A stretch of 64,000 nt of DNA from Rhizopus arrhizus (lineage: Eukaryota > Mucoromycota > Mucoromycetes > Mucorales > Rhizopodaceae). The notes under the pieces are model-generated. The model was not told where the DNA came from. It was given only the letters and a program-made list of their open reading frames with translations, and did no database searches. The position numbers and the translations under genes were made by a program. Below are positions 35,047-46,700 of this stretch, one piece after another. The stretch spans positions 69,501-133,500 of the forward strand of contig JAKZZE010000032.1 of assembly GCA_024220505.1 (NCBI GenBank), written 5' to 3'. Each line of letters begins with the position of its first letter. Positions within the stretch are counted from its first letter, which is position 1.

Positions 35047-35252
35047 TTGCCCCCTTCCAGGTTGGAACAACCGATGAGCATCATGAATAACGAAGAGTAC
35101 AGGGATCATATCCAATATGATTGCGTAGGCTGTTTATATTAAAGACGTAAGTGTAGAGGAAAGAGAGAGTATGCTCTTCTGGTATATAATCGATAAAAAC
35201 CCAAAAAACCTGTTGAGGAAAAAAGTAATGGGAAAAGATCATATTCAGCTCG

Positions 35253-38200
35253 TTACTTTGTCTTGTTTCGTTTGTTAAAATTATTAGTCTTGGTTGGAAC
35301 ATTGGTATGAGATGAGCGTTTACGTTTGCCAATGTTATTATTGACGTTACGTCTTGCCCAGTACTGTTCTATCATACTCATGTCATCAAAACTTGAGGCA
35401 GGTTCCCAGGTATCATATTCTGGAGGATAACCTTTCCATCTTACTAGGTATTTATAATTACTAGTGTTATTTCCTTTATGTTGGATAATTGCCTGCACAT
35501 CGTACTGTTGTTGGTCAGCGCGATTATTAACAACGTTGTCTGTAGAGATGAGTTTGATGTGCGAGGTAGGTACGTCGCGCGATAATAATGTACCTGTTTT
35601 ATCCGTCAAAATGTAGCTACCATTTTTTGTGACTCCATGTACGACAAAGGGGCCCTCGTACCTTGGGTCAGTTTTACTGTTTCTATTCACATTTTTTATC
35701 ATAACTTCGCTATTAGTAGGAAATTGTTGATGTACAATGCGGTGCTTCTTTGTAAAATACTCGTTGTCAGTTCTTTGAGTAGTCATAATACGGTTACGTA
35801 TAGCAGGGATTACTATGTTGTTCATATTGTCTAATTTATTTTCTAATGCTTTAGCATACTGCTGACTAGAGTTAGGTATTGAGGATTGTGTATTGGAATA
35901 ATCCTGGAATTCATTTGGTTGTCTATTATACATAAGCACAAATGGTCTGGAATGATGTAATCTAGAATATTTGCAATTCATAGCATATTGAATACTAGGA
36001 AGGGAAAGATTCCACTCGTCTTTCTTGCCTTGTAATCTTTTAACAAGAGCTCGTTTGGCTATTCCAACAAACGATTCGTTAGTCGAATTACCCAATGGGT
36101 TATAAGGCAATGAAAGTCTATGGTCAATACCACAGGTTTCCATTAATGAATTAAATATTTAATTAGTGAATTCTGTACCGTTATCTGAACTAAGCTTTTT
36201 GGGCCAACCAAAAGTGCAAAAGATGTCTCTAATTTCATTAGCTATGGATACTGCAGTTTTATCCATTAATGGTCTTAGAATTGTAAATCTTGTGAAGAGA
36301 CCAACTAGGACTAAAATGAAATTGTGTCCTTCTGTTGATGTAATGTTCAAGGTACCGAGGTCAATACAGACGTGATCAAAAGGGCCATCTGGTAAAATAC
36401 TACGGGGAGGGTGATACCCGTGTTTGCCAATATTAAATTGCTGACGTTCAGAACAATTGGATACTAGCTGCAATGCATCTTTTTTAATATTAATCCAGTG
36501 CAAATTATCATTGTGGATTGTCTTTACAATAGCATCAGCCCCAAAGTGTCCAAGTAGATGTGCCTTTAATAATAGGTTATGACGTTCCTCTTCTGGTGGT
36601 GTCATGTAGTCTACTAGTTGTACAGCTCTTTGTTTTATGTTTGTACTGTTGTCTGTAGTACGTTCACTCTGTGACTTTGTATTTTTATTTTTTATGGAAA
36701 GTTGCTGAGGATTATTATCTCCCCCCAGTCTTTTTTCCGTATCGTCTGAAAAAAGACGAGAAAGTGAATCCGGCAACACATTTTCAATTCCTGGACGATG
36801 GATTACTTTGAATGTATAGTTGAAAATAGTTTCGAACCAATTCAGCATCATGGGATTAGGAATGTTTTGTGTGCCAAGATAGACCAAACTTTTATGATCA
36901 GTATACAGCGTGAATTGAGATCCATACAACCACTTGTGAAATCTTTCAAAAAGATAACAGATGGCTAACAGCTCTCGTTTAGTTGTCGAGTAGTTCATTT
37001 CTGACTTCGACAGTGCTCTTGCTGCGAATCCAATATAGCGAGTTTTATCGTCAATAATTTGATAAAGTACACCGCCAATTCCTGTGTTGCTAGCATCTGT
37101 AGCTAGCTGTAATTCATGACGCATGTCAGGTATAGACAGAACAGGAGCATTAGATAAGGCTGTTTGTATATTTCGAAAAGCCTGTAGGTATTTGTCAGTC
37201 CAAATGTGTTCCAATGAACCTTCGTTACGTAGTTTATCTAACGGTGCGGTCATGGTAGAGAAATTTGGGAGATGACTTCGAAAATAATTAGCGAGGCCTA
37301 GAAAGCGTTGTATATCTTTTCCAGTCTTTGGTATTGGCCATGCTAAAGCATTTGCAACCTTTCTGCTATCCAATGAGAGACTATTGTGACTAATAGTGAA
37401 CCCTAGGATGTTTACCGAAGTTTGCATAAAGTGACATTTATCAACGTTAAGAATAAATTTAGCTGATGTAAGTCGTTCGATGACAGTATTTACGCATTTG
37501 ATATGTTCCTCAATATCGGGTCCAGTACCGATAGTTAAATCATCAATGAAACATGTAACGTATGGCAAGTCATGTAAGAGGGTAGTTAGCACACGTTGGA
37601 AATGATTTGGTATAGGGGTCAAACCGAATGGTGCTCTACAGAATTGATATTGTTGACCGTTAAATGTAAAAGCTGTAAGGGCTCTATGCTCATCAGCTAG
37701 AGGTAACCGATGAAAAGCTTGTTTGAGGTCAAGTACTGTGAATAGTGTCGCAGCACTCATTTTTTGATGCAACTCAGCTATCAATGGTAATTGAAAGCGG
37801 TCGGTACGATCTTTTATGAGTATTGCATTGATATGTCTGGGGTCTATACACACCCGTACATCGTCACTATAATTACCATTAGCATCCTTTTTACGTACAG
37901 TCAACAAAGGAGAGTTAAATGCAGCATTAGGAGGGGCTATTTCAATTACACCATCTGCTAACCATTTATCAACCTGTTCTTGTACTTTAGGCTGGATTGA
38001 CAGTGCAATAGGATACTGTCGTCTATAAGTGGTTTTACCTGGTTCAATTTCCAAGCGAACTATCGCTTCAGGTAGAGGACATGCAGACGTGCTAGGGATC
38101 TTAGCATTGGCGCTCAAATATGGCTGTAATGCGTCCATAAGTTGTTCACGCTGTTGGTGAGTACCAGCGGGTGACTTATTAGGTTTGATAGGTGAAGGGT

Positions 38201-38308
38201 CTATTGGATCAGGTATTGTAGAGATATTAGGACTATCCCACGTAACAGCTAAACCTGTCAAGTTAATGTTTAACTTAGGCATAAGATCTGTACCAATACA
38301 AATAGGTA
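35253..38308 (-). pseudogene. Chromovirus pol: reverse transcriptase, RNase H, integrase, chromodomain
   Basis: The frame is open from the Tc1 border at 38308 to a TAA at 36159-36161, then open to 35253. Reverse transcriptase carries VLDLKQAFHRLPL and the catalytic FIDD (YVTCFIDDLTIG). RNase H has LATDASNTGIGG, KRELLAICYLF and YTDHKSLVYL. Integrase has LGHFGADAIVKTIH but CSERQ where the HHCC finger expects a second Cys. Its core has ICIDLGTLN and SDNGTEFTN, the TAA, then NSTNESFVG with the Glu. A chromodomain (VRWKGYPPEYDTWEPASSF) follows near the end, presumably steering integration to modified chromatin. The same TAA occurs in the other copy. Confidence 0.94.
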
Positions 38309-39938
38309 CAGTAGCGGACAAAACTGGTGCACAAAACTTTTTTTTAGCTTTTAACTACCATTACCTGCTCATGGTAATTGCAATAGTCATGAAACTGTAC
38401 TAGAAGGAGGATATACTAGTCATTGTAATCTATGTATGTTCTAAGCATGACATTGTTAAAACTGAGCGATAAGCGTGCTTTGAATTTATAAAATCTTATA
38501 TTTTCTAAAAACCGCAAAAGTGGCTAAAATCTTAGACTTTATATAATCATCTCATCTCTTGATATTATCGGATATTCTTCTTTGCATATGCTAATAATAT
38601 GCGTGTATATCATTTTCAGTAAAAGAACCCGGCTCTTTAACTATTCTTTTCCAAAGATCATCGACCCTTTTTGATCTAGTGTCGTATCATCATACCTTTG
38701 CCATCAATTGCCACCTGGCATGCTTAAGCGGACTTAGGCCGGGATTAGTGGCGGCTAAACTTGTAGCACAGAAGCGCTGTTATCAAATATTGAGTTTATG
38801 ACATGCGTTGACTTGTGCCTTGTGTCATTGTCATACTGAAACGAGAGATTACGACGTTTTAGACTACTATACGCTAGGCTTTTGTGGTATGAAGTAAGCG
38901 AAATATATGTGTATATTTATGAGTTCATTATACCATCGTATACCTGACACACATATTCTGGTCCTCAATATCTAATACAGCCTTAAAACATAACAGAGCA
39001 GCCAGCATGCTTCATTGTTTGATCACCGTGAAAAAATCGCTCAGGTTGCTCGACTTGCTTTCAATATTAGTGTATACTATCTGCATCCATAATGTTCATA
39101 TTTGTTTCATTGCTAAAGATAACAGACTTCCAGCCCTCTATAGTATACAATGGCTTGTTGTGATACCACATTCATCGCTTTTTCCGACTTATACAGCTGA
39201 TGAAATTCTTCGATTCCTTACTTCCGGACTCAAAATCTAGCTTCCTACTGTGCCTTTAGACTGACAATTTGCTAATACTGTATCTTAAGGTCCTCAAAAT
39301 GTGCTGAGCATCAGGAACTGTGTGTAGCGGACCTTGTCCAAGCTCTAGGTTGATGACTGAACTAATAACTTTTCAGGCTAATAGCGGAATACCTTCATGA
39401 TCACAAGACATTAAGTTTCTTTCTTCCCTCTTTCTCCTGTTGATTGTCCATTTAGAGATCCTTGTTACTCTAGAAATATCTGCTGTCGTACGAACTAGGC
39501 GTGTTCGAGATCTCAGAGTTTCGTTTTTACAGTTGCTTATTTTCTTAAACATATAAGGCTAGTACTTTGTTATAGTGAATAGGGTAAAAACAAAAGGGGG
39601 GACTCAATGGGAAATACAAAATAAGTACAGTTTTATATATTTTTTAAGAGCTACTAAAATTTACTAATATGCTGTGAAATCTGAAAGCAAACGGGAGAGA
39701 TATGGGGAAAATTGAAAGAAGGCTAGACAAGCACTACATTTTTGGCGAAAATTGAAATATGCAAAAAATCACTAAAAATGACCTTATGCCTGGGGGATGT
39801 CCGGCACAGTTCCGGTTTACATAACATAATGTATATTTTGGACTGTCTTTCAGATGGTATATGCCACAAAAGTCGCAGACATATGGCGGAGATACAATGT
39901 TGATTTTAATTTTTGTGCACCAGTTTTGTCCGCTACTG
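38309..39938 (-). mobile_element. Decayed Tc1 element Z (1630-bp family) inside the chromovirus
   Basis: 1630 bp, TA-flanked (38307-38308 and 39939-39940), nearly identical to element Y and to X in reverse. The pol frame of the host joins directly across it (KFDKD to PICIGTDL). The transposase remnant on the minus strand shares the stops and the Asp-to-Asn change of the other copies, so the element was already dead when it jumped here. Confidence 0.95.
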
Positions 39939-39940
39939 TA

Positions 39941-41669
39941 TATCCTTATCAAACTTAAAAATTTCAAATTCATGTAAGACATTGATTCCGTTATAAAATA
40001 CTTTTATTTGATCTGTAATAGCAGTTCTAGATACCAAGGTATCCAAACTAGCTAATTGTAATTTTCCTGAAACAGGAAAAGTTCTAACGTTTATAATTTT
40101 TGCTAGGTCAGGAGAGATCGTAGAAGTATTACACCCAGTATCAACCAAAGCCCAAGTACGGACATTTTATAATGATGAGTAGTAGTGGATGTCCTTGACG
40201 GCTTCATCGTCAAGATCCTGTTCTTCATCGTGGCTTTGTTGGTTGGTAGGGTTGTATTTAGAAGCTTTTGTACCCATTGGTTTATCTTCACTGCCAGTCA
40301 ACTGAAGTGAGCGGAATGCCCTGGTTATGGTAGGTGCAGTAGAGGAGGAGGAAGAGGCAGAACCAGCAGAAAGAGGTTGATTCCTTTTAGGGCAAACATT
40401 TAAATGTTCCCTAGTAAAAGGAGCGTTACATTTAAAGCAACGCTTACTAGATGTCTCTTTGTTCATATTGCTAGCAATTCCGAGATCCTGAGCCTTTTTA
40501 CAACGATCTGTTGTGTGGTTGCACTTTCCATGGATGATACAAGTCCTTCCATCCGTACGGTGGTTTCATTTATGAATACCACTGGGAGGGTTCAACCCGT
40601 TGACTTGAGAGGGTTGGTTATTAAATTTTTTAGTTAACATATGAGGCAAGGTCTGTTGTTTCGTATGAAACTTTCTTGCGATACTAGAAAGGAGGTTTAT
40701 GTCATTCTTTGCCTCCTGATCAAGACTGACGATGGCCATGTTGACATGATTTTGGAGGCTACTAGTGAGGGAGTTCACAAACAAAATAGCCAAAAAATCG
40801 TCAGCTACGGGAGTGGCTTCACGCTTGAGCTTCAAGAAGCGGTCAGTGTATTTTTCCACAGATTCATCAGGTTGCATGCTAATGGTTAACAGCTCTCTTG
40901 AGGCGTGGGCTTGAGCCTCAGTGGATTCGATGCCATATTTCAAGGTTAATTGTTCCTTGAATATGGTCCAAGATAAATTCTTCTTTACCCGTAATTCATC
41001 ATACCAAGAACGCTGAGTATGGGTAAGGGAGAAAGGGATGAGGCGCTGCCAATGCACCTGTACATCCAAGCGGTACGCAAAGAGGATGTCCTCAAAACGT
41101 CGGATACAGTCAGCAATGTCTTTAAAGACGGGCAATGCTGAGTTCTCTACATTACCAGTGTACTGAAACAAAGGTAAGTTTTGAGGAACCACCGTAGGTT
41201 GACTGTTAGAACCGTTAATGGCAGAGCCATTGGTCTGTATAGTCAAGTTATTAGCCAATTTTGCTTGCAAGTCCAACAAGGAGGCCAAGATGGTAGACTT
41301 GGTCGTGTATTCACGGGAAAGGTTAGCCAGTTGCTTTCCTGAAAGCTCTTGACCTGTGATAGCCGCAGCAATTTGTTCTACCTGTTTCGTCAAAGTCTGG
41401 ACGGTAGCCGTCAAATTACGACTACCCGAGACCTGAGAAGGTGGTGCTGCGCCACTGCCCTTGACACCAGCGAGTGGAGAGGCCATAGCCCTGGGTTCAA
41501 CTTCTTCCATCTCTATATCTTCTGTAATAGAGTTTGGAGATCCAGTAAGAGGAAGTTCAATCCCATTAACCATGGAGGGCTTTTCAAGTCTAGGACCAAT
41601 GAAAGCAGGGTCACTTTCAGAAAGAAGGGTTTCTTCGTTGTAAGCCAAAAGATTAGAGTTGATAGACAT
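39941..41669 (-). pseudogene. Chromovirus gag and protease, two in-frame stops
   Basis: The first ATG is 41669 (MSINSNLLAYNEE). An in-frame upstream TTG exists at 41714. The capsid-like region includes WFDELRVKKN-type sequence and DESVEKYTDRFLKL. TGA at 40566-40568 interrupts before a Cys/His-rich stretch (CIIHGKCNHTTDRC) and a knuckle-like CFKCNAPFTREHLNVC. TAA at 40167-40169 lies just before the protease, whose active site is ALVDTGCNTSTI. All pieces are in one frame and join to pol, so the parent probably had a single gag-pol frame of the Tf1 kind rather than a frameshift. Confidence 0.88.
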
Positions 41670-41719
41670 GTTTGAGAATAGCGTAGTAATAATAGAGTAA
41701 AGAGAATTCGTCAAAAAAA

Positions 41720-42134
41720 TGATTTATCCAAGAATAGAAAGGAACAAGAGAGGACGAGACTCGATAAAGAGATTGCTTTATTTAATAAGAAAATGATACT
41801 CTATTTATACTTTTCATACACGGATAATATTTCATGTCATGGATTAATAATTAATGAGTATGATATAACTGATGACAAATAGATAATGGTTACGTGTTCT
41901 TCCATTGTTATCTTTGTCATCATAAGCATTTATCCATAGAATACTCGTATATGATTGACTGCGATTGACTGTGATTTAGTTCCTGGATTTAATATAATTT
42001 AACCGTGCAATTACGCAGCATCTTATTCTTAATGAAGATTATCCGAATTAACCTGTAGCCTATCTATTGGATATATTTTACATGTAGCTTATTAATACTG
42101 TTTTCATATCGAGTTATGAATGATGGATACATCA
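41720..42134 (-). repeat. 5' LTR of the minus-strand chromovirus
   Basis: 415 bp and nearly identical to 34632-35046. In the minus orientation it starts TGATGTATCC and ends GGATAAATCA, directly followed by a T run and the gag leader. Confidence 0.96.
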
Positions 42135-43470
42135 AGTAGATGTTTTTAGGGTCATAATTGTAGTAATTTAGGGTGTCCATTAGAGTTGTGTCCAATATAT
42201 GTACATAATCCTCTTTCTTCATTGTTCCATCATAGATACGACAAGCATACCCAGGACCATCGTATGTAATACAGCCCCACATCATAACGCTGCCTCCACC
42301 TCCTTTTACTGTTAAGTCAAGATGGTGGAATCGAAGCTTATCACCTACTCTCTTCCAGTAGTATTTCACACCGTCTGATCCCCAAACGTTTACCTTAGTC
42401 TCGTCAGAGAATACCATACGACGCCAATCATCTTTTGTCCAATCCTTGTGGGCGTTGGCCCATGCAAGTCGCTTTTTCATATGAATAGCCTTTAAAAACG
42501 GCTTGCGCTTCTTAATACGGGCCTGGAATCCCATCGATTTTAAAAGTTTTAAGCAAGCAGAGTAGCCAATTGCTCATCCAACATCACATAAATATCGTTG
42601 TACATCCTCCCCCGTCTTTAATTTACCTGTTATGACTGACCGTCTGATGTAGGACTTGGTTGTAGCAGTAATTTCGGACTTGCGGCCTGATTTAAGGGGC
42701 CCCATGTTAGGAAACCACCTTCGCTTATAGTCGCTGATGGTGCTTTTCTTGACTCCAGGCACTCGTTTTATAATGGATGAGTAAGAATGACCAGATTTGA
42801 GTAAAGACTTGATGTTATCTTGTACATCCAAAGGCAAAGAGCGAACCATATTTGTATAAAACAGCAATAATAACGAAAGAAGAAGAAGACGTGCTAAATC
42901 AGCAAAAAAAAGTAGATATTTATATTTTTTTTTGATTATTAATACGAGTCTAATGTATTATTAATCATCTGAGACAAAACTGACGGCTTCTGAGTCAGCA
43001 GCATTGAACAATCTGGGTAATTAAAATTCTATAGGGCACCCTGAAAAATGGTCCGGATGTTGCTGAAATATTTGATCTTTTGTAGCTCCCTTTGAACTTT
43101 TGTGTGACATATCAAATTTTTACTAAAGATAACGTAATGATTTCTCTTCAAAATAATGTTTGTTCTGTTCAATTTGATTGAGATTTGGTAAAGCTATAGC
43201 GATATTTGTGAATAATTTAAAAACATCCGGACCATTTTTCCACCTACTGTATAAACGCCGTCAAAATTGGTCGCATGTGCTGTCGGACTTTGAGGGCCAG
43301 TTATTACCAATACACTGCCTTTACTGCAATATTTGCACTACCATAGTATTACCCAGAGTTTGCTCTTTCGAATGGTGTATACTAAATTGCTATAAACTAA
43401 GAAATGAAGTAGACCACAACGTGTATAGGCAAAATATGAAAACATGCGACCAATTTTGACGGCCACTGTA

Positions 43471-45528
43471 CAGCGCTTTCTGGGCCTCGCTAATTATTTT
43501 CGAAGTCATCTCCCAAATTTCTCTACCATGATTGCACCGTTAGATAAACTACGTAACGAAGGTTCATTGGAACACATTTGGACTGACAAATATCTACAGG
43601 CTTTTCGAAATATACAGACAGCCTTATCTAATGCTCCTGTTCTGTCTATACCTGACATGCGTCATGAATTACAGCTAGCTACAGATGCTAGCAACACAGG
43701 AATTGGCGGTGTACTTTATCAAATTATTGACGATAAAACTCGCTATATTGGATTCGCAGCAAGAGCACTGTCGAAGTCAGAAATGAACTATTCGACAACT
43801 AAACGAGAGCTGTTAGCCATCTGTTATCTTTTTGAAAGATTTCACAAGTGGTTGTATGGATCTCATTTCACGCTGTATATTGATCATAAAAGCTTGGTCT
43901 ACCTTGGCACACAACACATTCCTAATCCCATGATGCTGAATTGGTTCGAAACTATTTTCAACTATACATTCAAAGTAATCCATCGTCCAGGAATTGAAAA
44001 TGTATTGCCGGATTCACTTTCTCGTCTTTTTTCAGACGATACAGAAAAAAGACTGGGGGGAGATAATAATCCTCAGCAACTTTCCATAAAAAATAAAAAT
44101 ACAAAGTCACAGAGTGAACGTACTACAGACAACAGTACAAACATAAAACAAAGAGCTGTACAACTAGTAGACTACATGACACCACCAGAAGAGGAACGTC
44201 ATAACCTATTATTAAAGGCACATCTACTTGGACACTTTGGGGCTGATGCTATTGTAAAGACAATCCACAATGATAATTTGCACTGGATTAATATTAAAAA
44301 AGATGCATTGCAGCTAGTATCCAATTGTTCTGAACGTCAGCAATTTAATATTGGCAAACACGGGTATCACCCTCCCCGTAGTATTTTACCAGATGGCCCT
44401 TTTGATCACGTCTGTATTGACCTCGGTACCTTGAACATTACATCAACAGAAGGACACAATTTCATTTTAGTCCTAGTTGGTCTCTTCACAAGATTTACAA
44501 TTCTAAGACCATTAATGGATAAAACTGCAGTATCCATAGCTAATGAAATTAGAGACATCTTTTGCACTTTTGGTTGGCCCAAAAAGCTTAGTTCAGATAA
44601 CGGTACAGAATTCACTAATTAAATATTTAATTCATTAATGGAAACCTGTGGTATTGACCATAGACTTTCATTGCCTTATAACCCATTGGGTAATTCGACT
44701 AACGAATCGTTTGTTGGAATAGCCAAACGAGCTCTTGTTAAAAGATTACAAGGCAAGAAAGACGAGTGGAATCTTTCCCTTCCTAGTATTCAATATGCTA
44801 TGAATTGCAAATATTCTAGATTACATCATTCCAGACCATTTGTGCTTATGTATAATAGACAACCAAATGAATTCCAGGATTATTCCAATACACAATCCTC
44901 AATACCTAACTCTAGTCAGCAGTATGCTAAAGCATTAGAAAATAAATTAGACAATATGAACAACATAGTAATCCCTGCTATACGTAACCGTATTATGACT
45001 ACTCAAAGAACTGACAACGAGTATTTTACAAAGAAGCACCGCATTGTACATCAACAATTTCCTACTAATAGCGAAGTTATGATAAAAAATGTGAATAGAA
45101 ACAGTAAAACTGACCCAAGGTACGAGGGCCCCTTTGTCGTACATGGAGTCACAAAAAATGGTAGCTACATTTTGACGGATAAAACAGGTACATTATTATC
45201 GCGCGACGTACCTACCTCGCACATCAAACTCATCTCTACAGACAACGTTGTTAATAATCGCGCTGACCAACAACAGTACGATGTGCAGGCAATTATCCAA
45301 CATAAAGGAAATAACACTAGTAATTATAAATACCTAGTAAGATGGAAAGGTTATCCTCCAGAATATGATACCTGGGAACCTGCCTCAAGTTTTGATGACA
45401 TGAGTATGATAGAACAGTACTGGGCAAGACGTAACGTCAATAATAACATTGGCAAACGTAAACGCTCATCTCATACCAATGTTCCAACCAAGACTAATAA
45501 TTTTAACAAACGAAACAAGACAAAGTAA
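43471..45528 (+). pseudogene. Chromovirus pol fragment, plus-strand copy
   Basis: It begins inside reverse transcriptase at QRFLGLANYF, right at the border of element F, and continues through RNase H, integrase and chromodomain to a stop at 45528. It is almost identical to the minus copy at 35253-37312. I see only a few changes (for example IAPLDK for TAPLDK and YIDHKS for YTDHKS). The same TAA interrupts the integrase core (44620-44622), and the finger has the same CSERQ. Everything upstream of the thumb region of reverse transcriptase is missing except the gag piece at 30756-31048. Confidence 0.94.
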
Positions 45529-45720
45529 CGAGCTGAATATGATCTTTTCCCATTACTTTTTTCCTCAACAGGTTTTTTGGGTTTTTATCGATTATATACC
45601 AGAAGAGCATACTCTCTCTTTCCTCTACACTTACGTCTTTAATATAAACAGCCTACGCAATCATATTGGATATGATCCCTGTACTCTTCGTTATTCATGA
45701 TGCTCATCGGTTGTTCCAAC

Positions 45721-45734
45721 CTGGAAGGGGGCAA
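45721..45734 (+). other. Polypurine tract of the plus-strand chromovirus copy
   Basis: CTGGAAGGGGGCAA lies directly before the 3' LTR, the position where plus-strand DNA synthesis starts in LTR retroelements. The identical tract is found in reverse at 35047-35060. Confidence 0.8.
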
Positions 45735-46149
45735 TGATGTATCCATCATTCATAACTCGATATGAAAACAGTATTAATAAGCTACATGTAAAATATATCC
45801 AATAGATAGGCTACAGGTTAATTCGGATAATCTTCATTAAGAATAAGATGCTGCGTAATTGCACGGTTAAATTATATTAAATCCAGGAACTAAATCACAG
45901 TCAATCGCAGTCAATCATATACGAGTATTCTATGGATAAATGCTTATGATGACAAAGATAACAATGGACGAACACGTAACCATTATCTATTTGTAATCAG
46001 TTATATCATACTCATTAATTATTCATCCATGACATGAAATATTATCCGTGTATGAAAAGTATAAATAGAGTATCATTTTCTTATTAAATAAAGCAATCTC
46101 TTTATCGAGTCTCGTCCTCTCTTGTTCCTTTCTATTCTTGGATAAATCA
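45735..46149 (+). repeat. 3' LTR of the plus-strand chromovirus copy
   Basis: 415 bp, TGATGTATCC to GGATAAATCA, with TATAAATAG at 46060 and AATAAA at 46087-46092. It shows several differences from the LTRs of the minus copy (for example ATTATTCATCC for ATTATTAATCC), so it belongs to an older insertion. The matching 5' LTR is not in place. Confidence 0.93.
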
Positions 46150-46700
46150 GTTTCTTTTAAAAGTATCATAAAAATTTTGAATTTTCTTTTTGCATTTTTA
46201 TTATGGCATAAAATATCTGCAAGCTATGTTTCTTATGAATATTTTACACGGATGTCGTATCCTAACATGCTTTAAACATGATTCATATTCAATTTATAAG
46301 AAATCAGAGTAGTGAATGCTTTACAAAGATTTATTACAATCTTTTCTCTATTATTCGGTCATAACTAATTCCACTCCTTTAACTCAATACAAGTTGTTTT
46401 AATATAGCTCCTGATGCAATGAGACATAAATGAAAAATAAATCTACTTAAATAATTATAAACAGTCCACTTGCATAACCAGGAACAGGTCTTCATACTAA
46501 ATTTTTTTCATGCTAGATCTACAGCTATAATTAAAAAAGTTATATTTTTATTTAATATTATTGTATCTGGTATTTATATCCTTTTCATGAAGATTCAATT
46601 AAATCCTTTTCAAGATACTTTAATTAAGTCTCGTTGAATTTTATAGTCTTTTTTATTCTTACGAGATAACACAACGGAATGATCTTTTTTACCAAGTATA

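Larger units (their letters stand above)
34632..42134 (-). mobile_element. Complete Ty3-like chromovirus, minus strand, interrupted by one DNA element
   Basis: Two 415-bp LTRs (34632-35046 and 41720-42134) flank gag, protease, reverse transcriptase, RNase H and integrase in that order. The integrase ends in a chromodomain. The target duplication AGTAG is perfect (34627-34631 and 42135-42139). I saw only about one LTR difference (near 34939 against the matching base in the right LTR), so the insertion is young. A 1630-bp Tc1 copy lies between protease and reverse transcriptase. A purine tract sits at 35047-35060 (minus strand). No tRNA-type primer site beginning TGG directly follows the 5' LTR. 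Confidence 0.96.
34310..42849 (-). pseudogene. Tc1 transposase of H, split by the retroelement and by one TGA
   Basis: Coding parts are 42849-42135 and 34631-34310 on the minus strand. The start is MVRSLPLDVQDNIKSLL. TGA at 42574-42576 falls in the DNA-binding half. After it come FSDETK and the segment ending DPKNIY at the insertion point. Beyond the retroelement the frame resumes with FQQDNDPKH and LNPIEHIWHHLK and ends at a TAG (34310-34312). All three acidic residues are present, so the lesions are one stop and the insertion. Confidence 0.9.
34083..43249 (-). mobile_element. Tc1/mariner element H, host of the complete chromovirus
   Basis: The ends CAGTAGGTGGAAAAATGG and the inverse are flanked by TA (34081-34082 and 43250-43251). 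Inverted tip copies lie inside both ends (about 34266-34289 and 43041-43060). The element was about 1660 bp before a 7.5-kb retroelement inserted at 34632 with duplication of AGTAG. Its transposase is on the minus strand in two parts. Confidence 0.93.
31049..43468 (+). mobile_element. Tc1/mariner element F with intact transposase, holding two nested insertions
   Basis: The ends CAGTGGCCGTCAAAATTGG and the inverse are flanked by TA (31047-31048 and 43469-43470). Terminal repeats are about 220 bp, each with an inverted inner copy of the tip (ACATGCGACCAATTTTGACGG). Element G (31196-32798) sits in the left repeat. Element H (34083-43249) sits just after the transposase, before the right repeat. 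Removing both gives about 1650 bp. The flanks are gag on the left and reverse transcriptase on the right of the same retroelement family, with some 2.5 kb of that element missing between. Confidence 0.9.

Noticed and set aside
39734..39982. Frames with the shared segment SSGQNWCTK (also 11485-11697 and 13951-14181) that might be a small conserved protein.
   Set aside because: They translate the inverted-repeat ends of the 1630-bp family and have no coding logic of their own.
44406..44615. Opposite-strand frames inside chromovirus pol that are identical in both copies (also 36166-36375, 35637-35834 and 44947-45144).
   Set aside because: They are shadows of pol. Identity follows from the near identity of the two retroelement copies.
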